Positions 1 through 13,600 of a stretch of DNA of 64,000 nt are shown here, piece after piece. The DNA is taken from NCBI GenBank assembly GCA_001724265.1, contig MEDY01000006.1:62001-126000 (forward strand). Direction: 5' to 3'. This DNA is from Rhizaria sp. SCN 62-66. Taxonomy: Eukaryota > Rhizaria, unplaced. Under the pieces are notes generated by a model, which had not been told where the DNA came from, made no database searches, and worked only from the letters and a program-made list of their open reading frames with translations. Every line of letters begins with the position of its first letter. Position 1 is the stretch's first letter. The position numbers and the translations under genes are program-made.

Positions 1-3000
1 GCTGACGCCATGGACATGAGTTCTCTGGTAGTACTGGTTATCAGGAAGCATGGGGTTGTTCGCATTGCTAGGTGTGGTGTTATTACTGCTGCCGTTAAGC
101 ATAGCATGCCGCGCTACACCGCCGTGCCAGCCGCCGCCAGTGATATCCAATAGGAACTCCGTCGTGTTGGTACGGACCGAGACGTTGTTGCTCTGCCCCT
201 GTGGTGGCGCAAAAGGTGAGTCACCGACGGACCGGTTTGCAGGACTGTGGCCATTTTTAGGGGTGGCTGAGAGTGTGGTCGATCCGCGGACCCCGGGACT
301 CGTCCCGGGCACGGTGACAATAAGAGGCGCCGGCGCACGAACAACGCCAGCACCTGCAGAGCCAACAGGAGCCTTTGCGCTTGATTCATGAATGATTGGG
401 AGCTTTGGACTCCCGCCAACACCGGGACGAGCGTTAGCAGCAGCACTGTTGTTACCGTCGCCGGACGAATGGCGCTGCTGACTCAAAGTCATAGCAGGCG
501 GAGTTGTGGGGGAAAAGGGATTGACCTGACACTTGATCACAGCACGGTGATAATGTGTCGCTTTTCCGCATACACCCGTGCCCTGCTTGAGAAGACTGAC
601 TTTCGGCATCGGCGGCGAAGGCGTGAACATCCCGTCCTCTTGATCGTCGAAGTCATCCCCATTATTAATCACTGCACTCGAAGCAGGAAGTGGAACGACA
701 TCAGGAACCGAAGTTAACTTGTGCTCCTCATCATCGTCGATATCATCCTCACAATCGACGTTGACATCATCGTCATCATCAGTGACGCAGTCACTGTCAC
801 ATTCATGCTCTTCGTCGCATTGCTCACCCTCATGTTCACCTTCGATAACAGCCCCAAGCCCAGCAGCAGCAACAACAACGTCGTTAGTTAAGTCAATTGT
901 GCCATCAACCCCAGGCTGAGTACCTAGCGCACCTGCACTTGCGGAGTCACTGTCGGCCATAGGTGCAGACGCTGCTGTAGGAGGAGCAGTATGTGAACCG
1001 TGATGCCCGCTAACCGCGCTACCTCCAACGGCAGCGCCGTGACTGGTACTGTCGTTGATCTGCGGCGACGTGTGATTGCTCGCGATGCTCTCAAGTGTCA
1101 GTGCTTGACGCAGCTTCGTCTTAGCGCGCAACCGCGCGCGCTGCATCTTGGCCTCCTCTTTGGCACCGCTAGGTCGGCGGAAACAGCAGTAGAACCGTCT
1201 CACCGGCGCACAAGCGCCTTCACCCTCCGCGCTGGCTACAGTCGTCGTCGTTGTCGTCGTCGTTGTCGACAGGGGCGACTGGGCCTCAAGTGGTGACGGC
1301 ACATAAGGAGTGAACGTAATTTCTTCCTCGCCCTCGTTGATAACAGTAGTTCCAATGTTGCGTGAGGCTGTGTTGGCAAGTGGTTTGCGTTTGTACGCGT
1401 AGGCTTCGCCCCATAGCTCTTTCTTGTTGTCCTCTTCAACAACAGTCACCGCAACGCTCCCAAACTGCCTCTGCTGCACATATTGCAGCGGCGTGCGTTG
1501 CACAGAGCGGTTCGCAGCAGAGGTGGATGAAGCGACCGTGGCGCTGATCGACGGCGTATACACTGCAACCGTGAGCTCAGCATCCGCAGGCGTGATGGTT
1601 GAGTGTGGAGGAGGCACCAGCAACGCGCTCTGCCGCCTCGATGCGGACCCACTCGGAACGCCCACGCGGCCGCGCGCAGCGACTGCACCGGCTGGCGGTG
1701 GGAAAATAAGATGCGCGTGCGATTGAGAGCGCAAATAAGACGTCGACTGCAAGAGCTCCCGGGCGGCAATGAATGACACTGAGCCGGGTAGCGTTGGCTG
1801 ATTACTACTTGCGGCAGACACTGCCTCTGAACTGGTTTGTTGTTGTGCTCGGTTAACACTGTTTTGAGCGATACCAGGAACTTGAAGAGTAAGAGAAGCA
1901 ATACTACCACCACGTTCACGGCCGATATCATGACCACTATTGCCGTATGTCAGCAAGTTGTCATCGACAGTGCGTGTCGCGTCGCCGGAGATAGAGTAAG
2001 CACTCTGCTTGGCCTTGTCCTGGTTCTCATTCACTCCTTCGATAGGGTTGCTCTTGGTATGACTGAGTGCATTAGCCTTGATTCTATCCTCGTCGTCATC
2101 AACTGCGCCTGGGGCGCTGACGTCCCGGACGTGCACACCTCCGGTGACAACAAGGCCTGACCGACGCGGCTGCTGCTGCGAAAGCGACTCAAACGCGAGC
2201 TGCTGCGACGGGTTTTGCACGAGAGAAATTGAATTCAATGATGTACTTGGTGGATGTTGCATCGCAACAGCATGCGCAGGTGTTGAAGTGGCCATACGTG
2301 CGTTCACAGGCGACCGCACGTGCACAACAGGAGCCTCGCCCTCACGGCACACAATCAACGGCCCCAGTCCTGCGTTGCGAAGCCACGGCATGTGCGAGTG
2401 AAACGAGTGCAGGAGTTCACGCTCACGGCGGCGTTGTGAGCGCGATCGCGAGAGAGAGCGGGCCGCACCAGCGCTTGGACTCGCAGTGACAACTGTCACA
2501 GGCAGGTTACCCTCTCTGGCGTTGCTTCTAGCAACACTGTCGCTGGCACTAGGCAGCGTTCGAATGTTAGCAGCTCCGTCACTAGCGCTGTTGACTCGCA
2601 AGTTTTGGCCATCACCGGTGTCGTCGCTATCGTCGCTGTCGTCGCTGTGGTCGGGAAGGTAAAAGTCGTACGGCATGTACCGGCGCGCCTCTGCTTTGCT
2701 CCCGTCAAGAAGACCCATCGCGATGTAGCACGCAGCAACGAACGAGCTGCAGAAATACCCCTGCTCAATCCGCGCCTCAGCAAGAATCGGCTCTAGTGGT
2801 GGCAGAGGGGGAAAACGCCTCGGTCGCTGAGAGCGTGTGTGCTGTTGGACAGGCAGGGCGACCGTATGAGAGTGGGAGAGCAGCTGAGTATGTGACTGCG
2901 GGGCTGCGCCATTGTGTTGTTGATACTGCTGTGTATAGCTGTACTGATCAAGCACTGGTGCGGATTGAGAAGGCGCCAGTACATTGCTTGTTGTCATCGC

Positions 3001-6000
3001 CATTGCAGCCTTCTGGTCCTTGCGCTTGCAAGCACCCTTGGCTTTGCCTTTATCCTTAGTCTTAGCGTTGTTATCAGTCTGGACAAGAGTCTTGTTATTT
3101 GTCGGCGGTGCCGTTGTCTTTGTTGCAAGAGTCGTGGTAGCAGCGGCAGGATTTTTCGCGAATCCAGACAGCGTTAGCGCCAAAGATCCCTGGGAAGGCG
3201 CCACTTGCTCCATCCTCGGCTGGACTGGAGCTGCGCTAAAGCCAGGGCGCTGTGCCGAAGAGACTGTCAGCGCAGTCGCTTCTACCGCTGTGTGCAGCGA
3301 CGGCCACAGCAGACCCACTGTCGCAGCAGCTGCAACCGCATCGACGTCCTCGTTGATGCTCACCGTCACGCCTTTACGAGGACCGGTGCTGAGACTGCCG
3401 CGCCGCACAGGGCTTGTGTCAGGCGCGGCGCCAGCGTTGGCGTTCGTGTGGTGAGTGCGTGCGGTGTTGAAGTGTGAGGACATCGGGGATCGACCGATGA
3501 TCCCGTAAACGTGACTGGGAATCGCGGATGTTGCAGCACCAGTGCTGATGGTACCAGTGGCTGCGGATGCGCCCACAGTATTCGCCGCCTTGCTATGATT
3601 AGAGTGGGCCTGAGTCTGCGCGGGCGGGGCGAGCAGCACCCGCGCAGCGCGACGGCATCTCCGGAACACCCTACCGATGTCCATCTCACGAACCGCGAGC
3701 GCCAGAGACTTGCGGCTCGCAGCCATCGCAGCCGTTGCAGTGGCCGCGGCGGCGTCGCCGAGCGTCAGCGAGGACGTGATGAGTCGCAGACGGCTACCAA
3801 AGGCCGCGGTGACTGGTAACCCTGCAGGAGGAAGCAGAAGCAAGGCAGACGCAGCAGCCACAACTGGAGTAGTCTGGCTTGTGATGTGACCATCCCCAAA
3901 GCTGAGAGGACTGCGGCGCATGTGCGACAGCCCTGGTGACGGCGCAGTCGGCTTTAGGCTTCCGCTAATCATAGAACTGCTGCCGTGCGGCGCGTACGCG
4001 TCCGTGATGCCACGGGTGAACGCATCAAGGATGGTGAAGACAGCAACAGTCACCTTAGTCTTGCAATCAACAACAGCGCGCGCGAGCTTAGCATTTGCAG
4101 CCTCGGCGGCCTTCGCAGCAGCTGCAGTCGTCGGCGTCGTGTTTGTGCTTGAGACAGAAGCAGCTACAGGCTTAGGAGGAGTGCTGTAGTAGTTTCGAAC
4201 GTTGAAGTTGTTGTCAGCCTCAGAGTCCAGTTCAAACGCAGGCCCTCCTGGTGAGTTTCGCGGTTTTCCAGGTGGAATCTGCGGAGACATACGTGGGCCA
4301 AAGGCCGGCGTACTGCCGGGCGTCCTCACGACACCGCAATAACTGCCAGCGTTAGTAGCATTGCTATCAGGGACAGCGCCAAGCGTGGCAACTACAGTCC
4401 TCACAAGCGCCATCACGTGGCCAAACGTGACATTCTTCACGCCGCTGACCGTGCCCGCCGCGGTCAACTCGCCAAGAAGCCTGCGCAAAGAATGTGGGTC
4501 CGTGACAGCCTCCAGTGCTGCAGCAACAGCGCCCGCACCCAAAGTCGCTCCGTTCCAGGCGTCGACAGCCGCGGTTGCGGCAAGCGGTGAGACTGCAGTG
4601 AAGGCAGCGTCGATCGACGTGAACAGAGCTTCAAGCACGCGGGTGGAGCCACCTGCCTCTTTGACCGAGGCAGAAAGACGGGGCGCGCGAACGGGCACCG
4701 TGGACGGCAGCGTTCCGTATGGAATAGCTGCCCACAAGCGCAACTGTTGCGTCTGCGACTGTGCGCCGCAGAGTGATTGTGAGCCCGAGTCTTTAGGAAG
4801 TGTCCCGGAGCTTACACAAGAAGGACATGTCGGCGAGCCGCAAGGGGACTGCGAGCTGCAGGGCGACTGTGGGGAGCCGGAAGCGCTCCCACTTGCGCGC
4901 GCACTCGTGTTCGCGGAAACCGCAGAAGATCCAGTATGTGTCGAGGTCGCCATGATTGTAGGCATGATCGCGAGGCGGAGCTGGCTCCACTGGTTGGCGC
5001 TCCCGGAACCACCACACGCACTCGTACTCGGCGGTGACATGCCGGCACTGTCAGGCACTGACATTGCCGATGACGCGTTTGAACCACGGCGAGGGGCACC
5101 GCCAGGTGAAGCAGTGCTGACGCTACTACAGGAGCAAACACCGAACTTCTTGCTACTGAGAACAGACATCAACGCGAGTGTTGCAGCATTCACCTCTGCA
5201 GTAGCGGCCGCCGCTGTGACGGCAGCAGCCGCGGCCGCTGCAGCCGCCTTTGCGGCACTGGCACCAGCGGCGGCTGCGCGAGCTGCGTCGTTGGTCCCGG
5301 AAACGGAACCTAGCTTGGCAGCATTCGCGTTGCTAGCGGGCGCTGCAACTGCAGGCAAAACCAGGGGATGCAATACAGGCAGCACACGGCCCGTGATATG
5401 ACACAGCTGAACTGAGGGGACGCGTTGCAGTGCGACAGCAATTGCAGCAGCACTCATCCCAACGCCACCAGAACTTGAACTCGTCGCGGCGTTAGCACTG
5501 ATCGAGTTTGCGTTGGTTGAAGTTAGACTGCGCGTTGATGGAACGGTAAACGGGACGGGGGACTCAAAGAAGAGGTTCTGAGATAGTAACGCGAGTTGGC
5601 GGCTGCGTCGCTGGCGACGACGACTACGGCGCGGAGGCGAGCTACGCGGCAGCAGGCCCTGGGCTGGCGACGCTTGCGAGAGAGACAGCGACTGGGATGG
5701 TGACGCACCAGGAGACTGACGCACTGAAATCTTTGGCTGAAGCTGTTGCTGCAACGGTTGAGCCTGCTGTTGTTGCTGTTGGCTCTGGGGATACGGCGGG
5801 GGCAGACGGCTGTTCGCAGCAGATCCACCCCGTGCAACAATCGGGCTGAACTGAGTGCTGGAACGATTCGGGGCATGACTTAGGACATTGTTCGTGTTGG
5901 GATGACGCTGCTGCATCGCACTCGCATCACTCTCAGTGACGTTTGCACTCGCAACCCTGCTTCCAGCAGCGCTGTCGCTGATGCTTGGACTGGCACTCGC

Positions 6001-9000
6001 ACTCGTAGATTCCCCATCGCTATTGTCTTGATGGCTGAGACGGCTCTTGTTTTTGGCTGCAGGAGGCGTGAGAAACGAGGTGGCCTTCTTGCTGATGTCG
6101 TTGTTCGCGTTGGTTTGACTATAACTGTAGTGAGTGCTGCTCTTATCGTCGTCGTCAGCATCGTTGTCGTCGCGCTGACTGTTGTTACGACTACTGAAAC
6201 TGTTCAAGTTGCTGCCATTGTTCTTATTGCTTGGACTGTTGTAAACAAGCCTGTTCCCCGGTTTGCTGCTGCGGCGAGCATCGGCCTCATCGTCGTTGTC
6301 CGCCTCGTCCGCGCCGTCGTCATCAGCGTCATTATTGTAGCCGGTGGCAAGCGCAGTCTCATCGTCATCATCGTAGTCGTAAATACCGTCGTAGTTTTTA
6401 TCGTCTTCATAGTCATCGTCGCCAAAGTCATCGTCATCATCGTCGTATTCGGACTCTGTGGCAAGATCGATGTTGTCCAAATCTGACCCCCAACCAACTT
6501 CGTCAGAAGCCACAGCGTTGGCGCCTGCGTTAGCACTCGTAACAGCGCCAGTGTGCATGCCAGAGCCCGGAGCAAGAGATGTAGAGGCATGATGCGCATT
6601 TGCTGTGCTTGTAAGTGACTGTGATGCAAGACCGGTGGAGTGACCACCGAAGCATAGCTCAACCCCAGTACCGCTAACAGTGCTTGCAGGGGTGCCTTGT
6701 GTGTTGCTGTTTGCAATAGGAACAAGCGAGATGACGCTAGGACGAGAAAGAGCACCTGCATTACTGACTGCCGTACCGTTGTAACTGTTCAGCGGCGTAG
6801 TATCACTGAAACTGTGGTTTGCACTTTTATTAGCGGTCAGAGTCACGGATGCAGCAGTGCGCGTGCAGTCACAGCCATCACGGCCGCACTCGCAACCGGG
6901 CACTTTCGGCGTTTGTTGCTTCTGCTCTTGCTGCCGGCGCAAGCGCTTCTTTGCATCCGCCTTTGAGAGTGCGTGCGCCGCAGCGGCGAGCAGCGGCGGG
7001 GGCAGCGACGCGGGAACCCAAACGACCTGTGAGTGCACTGCAGCAGCAGCAGCCGCTGCAGCAGCTGCTGAAGTCGTCGTCGACGCGGTAGTGGGCGCAG
7101 TCGGCGTGGAGTTGTTGCCGCTGTTGGAGTTGACAGTGGTCACGACACTGTCGCTCACACTGCTAGGGACGTGCGATGGCGGCACCAGCGCAATGTGAGA
7201 GCCTGCAGGAGGAAACGACTGCGAGCTGCTGGTGCCGACACACAGGCCGCCGGGAGTTGCGTCACCGTCACCCGTGCAAACGGGCACTGGGGCCTGGTGA
7301 TAGTGCGGGATGCCGGCGAGTGCGAGGGGACACGGAAAACGTGGCGGGGGCGGCGAGTGGCCGTGAGCAGTGTGATCACTCAGGCTATCACCGAGATTAA
7401 ACGCGTGGTTGTTGTTGAGATAAGGACATAAGAAGACCTTAGGTGGTGCCACAAGCAGAACTGACTGCGCAGCTCCCGCTGCGTTGGCGCCGGACGACAA
7501 CGCAGCCGCTGCGGCAGCGGTGGCGTCCGATTCAGAGTGTGTCATGCGGCCCGGGCCGTGGCCGGGACCGTGGGCGTGGCTGGAACCGTGAAGATGTGGA
7601 TGGCTGTTGTGGGACGACGTGTGGGGGTGGCTGTGCGCTTGCTGGTGTGGCAGCGTCTGCGGGTGCTGCAGCAAAGCCCATGCAGCAACAAAGAGCAGAA
7701 GCCTCCGCATCAACTCGTGGCGCTGCGACACGACAGCAGCGTTGGCGGTCGCAGATGCAGCCGCCACCGCGTTGGCAGCAGCAATACTGCCAGACGTTGC
7801 AGCTGACGTTGTTGTTGCAGGGGCGGATGCATCAGAGTCAGACTGCGAAATATCAAGCGCAGACCGCACTCCGCCAGTGTAAAACACGCCATTGTTGTTA
7901 TTGATGTTGACCGGGCTCCCGTGTGTACTGTTCGCGAGGGTTTTGGCCAGGGAGTGCGGCAGCGCGACCAATGCCTCGATGGCTCTATACGCTGCCGAGA
8001 TGACGGCTGGAAATGCAGTCACCATCGCCGCAGCAGGCGGCAACGGAGGCAACGGGTACGCCTTGACGCCAGCACCGTCCCCAGCAGTAGCGGCAGTCGA
8101 GTGGAGCACGGGGCCGTTGGCTTGAGCAGAAGACGTGGACGGCGGGCTGATGAGCGTCGGGCCCGGTGGCAGACCTGCGCCGTGGGCGTACCCTGCGCTT
8201 GAGCTCGCGGACGTGAACGAGCCGACCGCGGACGCAGCGTCGGAGCCAGAGACGAAGACCGAGTTTGCGTCGCGACGGGAACGCTGGAAGCCCACTGCCG
8301 CGGACCCGTTGGCGCCAGTGGGAGCAATGATGGGAGCAACCGTGTTGTTAGTGCCCGCACGCACCGGGAAATCACTGTTCGCGCCACCGCTAGTCAGAGC
8401 CGCACTAGGCATCAAGCCATTGCTGGAATTAGCCTTGTTGTTCGAGTCCGTGTTGTTGTTCCTGTTGTTTGTGTTATTGTTGATGGTGTACGCTGAGCCG
8501 ATATCGGAGAACGGAGTGAACAACGAATGTGCGCCTGGGTCCGCCATCGTGCCTGCCTCCGGACAGTCGCCGGCGGTCGCAGACGAGTGGGCGCGGATGT
8601 CAGCAGCAGTCTCCGCGCCGCGGGCGTTGGCGCCCGCGTCCTCGCCAGCGTCGCCGACAGAGTCCATCATCGTCACGCCAAACTAGAAGTCGCCAACAGC
8701 CGTGCTGCCCCAGGTGGCGCGGCGATTCGCCCGTGCCAGTGCCTCCGCGTGGCCCGGCTGCTGCGGCGCCTGCTTCTGCTGTTGTTGTGAGAGCCCCTGC
8801 TGCTGCCCGCCCAGCTCCGAGGGGTTCGCACGACCATTAGTCTTGCCCAGCAGGCTGCCCGCGCTCATCGCTGTCTGCAGCGGGTAAACTGGCGCCGCAG
8901 CCGGTGCAACCGTGGCGTCAGAGACCGGTAAGTGAAACGGAGACCCGGTGTCAGCAAACGTTGCCAGAACGGGTCCGCCCGTAGACCGTGCGTAGCCCAC

Positions 9001-10167
9001 AGCAACATTGCTGCCACCGGCGCCCGCACCAGAAGCCACAGCGGCGGAGTCACCAGTGGTGGTGCCAGCAGCAAGGCCACGAGCGAGAGCGGCGTCACTC
9101 GCGCTCGCAGTGTTGAGCTTACTGTTCGTGCTAGTGGTGATTGCGCCTCCGGTGCGCACAGTGCCGCTCTTAAGAGCGCCGTTTGCAGACTGGCTCGTGT
9201 TAACAGCGGAATGGTGTGACGCCAGCGTCGCCAGCGTGGCAGAAGTCGAACCAGTGGCAGGTCTCGCCTCAGCAGTCGCGGTCGCAGTCGTCGTGGTTGT
9301 GACGGGGGAAGCAAGAAGAGCTTCAGCCGGGTTGACAGTCGTTATTTGCTGCGTCTGAGCCAACGAATGGTCATGAGCATTGACTGTGACTGTGCCGCTT
9401 GCGGCGGCGACAACTACAGCGTTCCTGTTATTGGTGCCGTTATTGATTATGCTGTTGTGATTCGTTTGGCTCAGAAGGCCCTAGTGCGCAGTCACCGCCG
9501 TCCGAACAACCGCGCGCGTGTCTTGCAATGAGAGAAAGCGCATAGTGAGCGGCGTGTATGGCGTCTCATCACCGCTGCAGACATAGCGCATCCACCACTT
9601 GAGAGGGATAACGTACTTCTTCCCCTTCGCGATGTCGAGAAACGCGTTAAATCGGTTAATCACCGTCGTGGCGTTATGGTGTGGGTACAACAGGCGACGG
9701 AACGCAACGCGAACAAGAATAGGGTCGTTGATCCGGTCATTGAGGTCCCAGCACATAATGCCAGAGGAAGTGCACTCGAGAGTGCAGTAGCCACGGGCAG
9801 ATTCGAGGACTAGCCCAACGTGGTCCCAGGGAAAAGATGTAAAGCAGCGGGTGACGCATCCGCCGGTAGACTTAGTACTGAAGAGAATAAGATCGCCGGT
9901 GGCCTGCGGTAAGGATCCGCGGGCGTGAACAGGGGCAGAGTGCGAGTGACAGCGAAACAAAGCAAGGAGTGGAGTGGTGAGTAGTCGGTATGAATTTGCG
10001 GGTTATGACATGTGTGTAAGCGCATAAAAGCGCATCAAATAAGTGCGACTGCAAGTCATCTAGCGTAATCGTGTGCATATTCGGAGATACGTCAGGTTTG
10101 TATAGAGAAAATGACGTACCAGGTCATTTGGTGCAACTCGCAACCGCCCGGCCTCAGGAGCGCTCAT
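1..10167 (-). CDS. Giant permuted papain-like (YiiX/NlpC-P60 fold) protein, partial
   Basis: Exon 1 is 10167-10120 and exon 2 runs from 9903 past the left edge, giving about 3,317 visible codons; the true C-terminus is not seen. The 216-base intron (gtacgt...ccgcag) joins in phase 0 to give NDL|ATGDLILFS. Residues about 17-130 resemble the first half of a permuted NlpC/P60-papain domain: the TGDLILFS strand, then WDHVGLVLE with the candidate catalytic His at residue 44, then an ECTSSG strand. The catalytic Cys motif, FCSSFVAACYIAMGLL, lies far away at codon 2751-2749 (residue about 2401) and is followed by RRYMPYDFYLPD. The stretch between is mostly Ala/Ser/Asn/Thr/His-rich, with an Asp run near 6290-6480. 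Family members are usually cysteine hydrolases of amide or ester bonds; the substrate here is unknown. The frame contains TAG at 9483-9481 and 8685-8683 but is open to base 1 otherwise. An intron around the first TAG cannot be fully excluded. No ATG lies upstream in exon 1's frame close by, so 10167 was chosen as the start. Confidence 0.7.
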
Positions 10168-10602
10168 GAGGTTTCGCTCGGCACCAGATATGAGAGGAAA
10201 AAAGAGACTTCGAGAAAAATTAAAATCAAATAATATAATAAATGAGCGGTTCTATCTTTGCAATCTATTGGGAATGGCAACAACGACCAGCGTGAGGCGA
10301 TATCTGAGAGCCAAGATGGGCTTTGGTCGAGGCCGAGATACTACCCTCCCGCCAAAAAGCACGCCTTTCATATGACCGAGATAGGATGCATTTTACGCAA
10401 TAGCATCATGTAATCAACAAATATGCAGATAGAAATTGCGTATCCAACAAATTAAATTGTGTATTAATCTGTAAACGCACTATATATCTTGATAGAAAAC
10501 AGTTACCCTTGCGATATCTACAGTCAAAGTTCAAATGCACAAAATATCTTCTTCTCTATGGAGGAGGCAGTTTCGCAGACTGGCACAGCGCGGTATTTCT
10601 CG
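10168..10602. other. Intergenic spacer, AT-rich
   Basis: This stretch separates the start of the papain-like gene from the stop of the ITFG2-like gene, which lie on the same strand. It is AT-rich and carries many in-frame stops. It must hold the promoter of the left gene and the 3' end of the right gene, but I recognise no specific motif in it. Confidence 0.5.
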
Positions 10603-13600
10603 TTATGAGTGGAGCTTAGCGACAAGTGTGTCCCTATACCACTCCAACAGCTTCACATCCACTGCAGCCAGCGCCGCCATCGCGTCTAGGGCCGAATCAC
10701 GGGCCTTGTGAAGCGTCACCGCCATGGCTTCAGGGGGCAGCACCACCACCTTCCTGCTGCCTCCTCCTGCGCCTTGACTGGCGGCCCCACTCATGGCAGC
10801 AGCTGAGCCGGCATTTGAGCCATTATTCATAACAACGGTGGTGGTATTATTATTGTTTAATGCTCCTGTGCTACTATTACTCGCGCTACCTGTGGGAACA
10901 TTCAAACTAGTCGAAAAACCAGTGTCTAGACTTGTGTTTGTGGTGAGCGCGCCCGTTGCGGCAGCAACGGCTGCGGGCGCGGCAACGCCTGCTGCTGCTG
11001 CAGCAGCTGCGAGAGCCTCTCCTGCCATAATCACAGCATGTACGGCAACTGATGCGCTATTAGCAGTACTCGCACCATTGGCACAGACAAGAGCACTTGA
11101 GGCGTTGGGAGTTGATCCAGCTGTCGGGCATGACTGGGGTGTTGCTGGAAAACTCGAGCTGCCCGGACCGCTGTTTGTGCGCGCAAGTCCACTGCTAGTG
11201 GAGCAAAGCATAGTCGCGTCGATGCCGACGGCGGTGGCAGTTTGCTGCAGCTCCTGCGCTTGCCACTCCGTCTGCAGCTTGTGAGACTGCGAGTGCAGCA
11301 GCGACTGTGAGCCGAAAGGGTGGAACGAGACGCTGCCGCCGCCACCGAGCCCCCCGCCAATGCCGCCGCCCGCAATGCGGTACGGAGAGCCGCACCAAGC
11401 CAATGCCTCTGTGATGAGCTCACGGCCACTGATGTTGCCAACGTCAGCAGAGGCGCCTTGGTCCTCGTCGTCAGAACTCTCATCACCCGCATCAGTGTTC
11501 GAACCACCAGTGGCGCTGGCAGAGGCAGTGTTGATTGTGCTTGTGTTGACCAATGTTGATGATGACATGAGCGCTGCTGCAGGTGCAATAAGCGGGTTTT
11601 CGATCGAAAGCCACGTCAAAACGTCGTCCACTGGCTGTTGCACCGAGGGGCGAGTCCAGATGTACTCATCGTAGTGTACGACACTACCATACCCATAATT
11701 GAACCCATCAGCAGCACCGGAAACACTCCCAGTGCCAGCACCAGAGCCGTGGGCGCCACTGCTACTGCCGGAGCCAGCGTGACGGCTGCTTTTGCCAGTG
11801 GCCGTGGCGGTGCTGGTAATAGATGAGTTAGTGGGACGGTCCTTGACAGCGCGACTCGACTTCGGCCCATCGGTGCGGCCTAACTTTCCGTCCTGACGGC
11901 TTAACTTCGAGCTCTTCGACTTGCCCCCAGTGGGAGTCACGCTGCCTGCTGGCGCGGCGGTCGAGGTGAGAGCCGGTGAACCTGGGCGCAACAGCGAGAG
12001 AGACGTGGTGCTCGAGAAGGAGCCACGGGGACTCGCCCTAGCACCGCCTGTGTTGGCGCCAGTCGTGGCACTGGCGCTCGCAGAATCGGTGGTCGCGCCT
12101 GCAGAAGATGTCTTGGTCGCTGTGTTGTCATCGTTGTTATTGGCGGTGTGGAGATCTAAACCAGGGCTTGTACGGCCTGTGACAAGTGCATGCTGAGGGG
12201 GGGCAGTACCCGCACTCGCACCAGCGCTGCCACCAGCGGCAGCAACAGCAGCGGCGGCAGCGGCTGCAACGGCTGCGTTATGTTGCTTCGACGCAATGTG
12301 GGGCAACAACATGTCAAACTTGACGCTCTTGCCCGCAGCCACTGCGGACGCAATGGTGTACGACTGTGCCTTAAGCTGCAACAGATACTCAACGTGCCTG
12401 TGGAAACGAGAGAAAAAAGAAGGAAGGATGTTGAGATATCAATTAGCAAAGCACGTAATGATGAATGTAAACTCGTGAATAAGCAAAAAATTTGAGAATG
12501 AGTTTGCAATATGTTCCGTACCTTGCGAGGAGCTCCGGCGCGCGCAGCTGCGAGCGACTGTCTTTGAGACTGCGCACCGTCGTCGCCTGCTTCGAAATGA
12601 GCCGCAGCAACTCGTCCTCGTCGCGCGCCGACACTAGCGCGGCCGGAGCTGGGATATAAGGTACAAACTGGTCGCCGGTGAAAACGAGTTGCGGTGTCGC
12701 GGCGGCACTTGTCGCCGGCCCTGTAAGTGCAGTTGCAGATGCCGCTGTGGTTGGTTCAGTTGTGACAAGCGACTGAGACGCCGATGTTGATGAAGCTGCA
12801 GAATTCGTTGCCGCTTTGTTTGACGCGGCATCAGCTCCAGCGCCGCCTGTAGCAGGACTGGGTCGCAACAGCGACGGCGGCAGCGACTGTGAGCTCAGCA
12901 GACTTGGAGCGTGGGACGATCTGTCAGTCGCAGTGTCGCGGCCGGCGCCGCGGTGAGCGTCGCTGGTACTAGGTGCCGCCACTGCTGAAACATTTGTCAA
13001 ATCTCCCGTGGTCACATTGCTGTTGACAGTTGTCGCAGTTTTCGTTGCACCGGAAGAGCCCGCTGCAGCAACGGTCTTGGTCGCGCTAGTGGGCGACGGC
13101 AGCGGATGCAGCAAGGGCGGTGCGAACGCAGTCGACGGAAACACAGGAGTGCCGATGAGCAAAAAGATACTATCGACTGCGGCAGCAGCAGCGGCACCCG
13201 CAGAAACCGCTGCCGAAGACAGCGTTGCACCTCCGCTTGCATCATCACTCGTCTCAATTACAGCGCCGTCGGACAACGCAGGTGAGAGGTTTGTGTTTGT
13301 ACCGGCAGCACTACTGGTATTGCAAGTACACATGGTATCTGATTGAGTGAGAGTGCGTTTGTTTTGCTGCTTCTTGACTGGAATCGGCGACGGGATCACC
13401 GTGATCACGTTCATGTACCCCACGTAGACGACGCAGGGGTAGCTCAGCCCCGGCGCCAGCGACAGCACGCCGGCCGTCGCGGCGCGCACGCGCTCGGGGT
13501 ACGGCAGACGCAGAGCAATGGGCGGCGTGGGCGGTGACCACGACGCTGCAGCGACGCCGGTCACCCACTCTGAGGCAACCTCCTGCGTGACGGAAGTCAG

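Noticed and set aside
4361-5401. 346-codon plus-strand ORF
   Set aside because: It lies opposite the minus-strand frame that is open for over 2,800 codons to the left edge and has weaker, biased composition.
10166-10375. 69-codon plus-strand ORF at the start of the papain-like gene
   Set aside because: It is in AT-rich spacer sequence on the opposite strand, with no domain and no gene-like composition.
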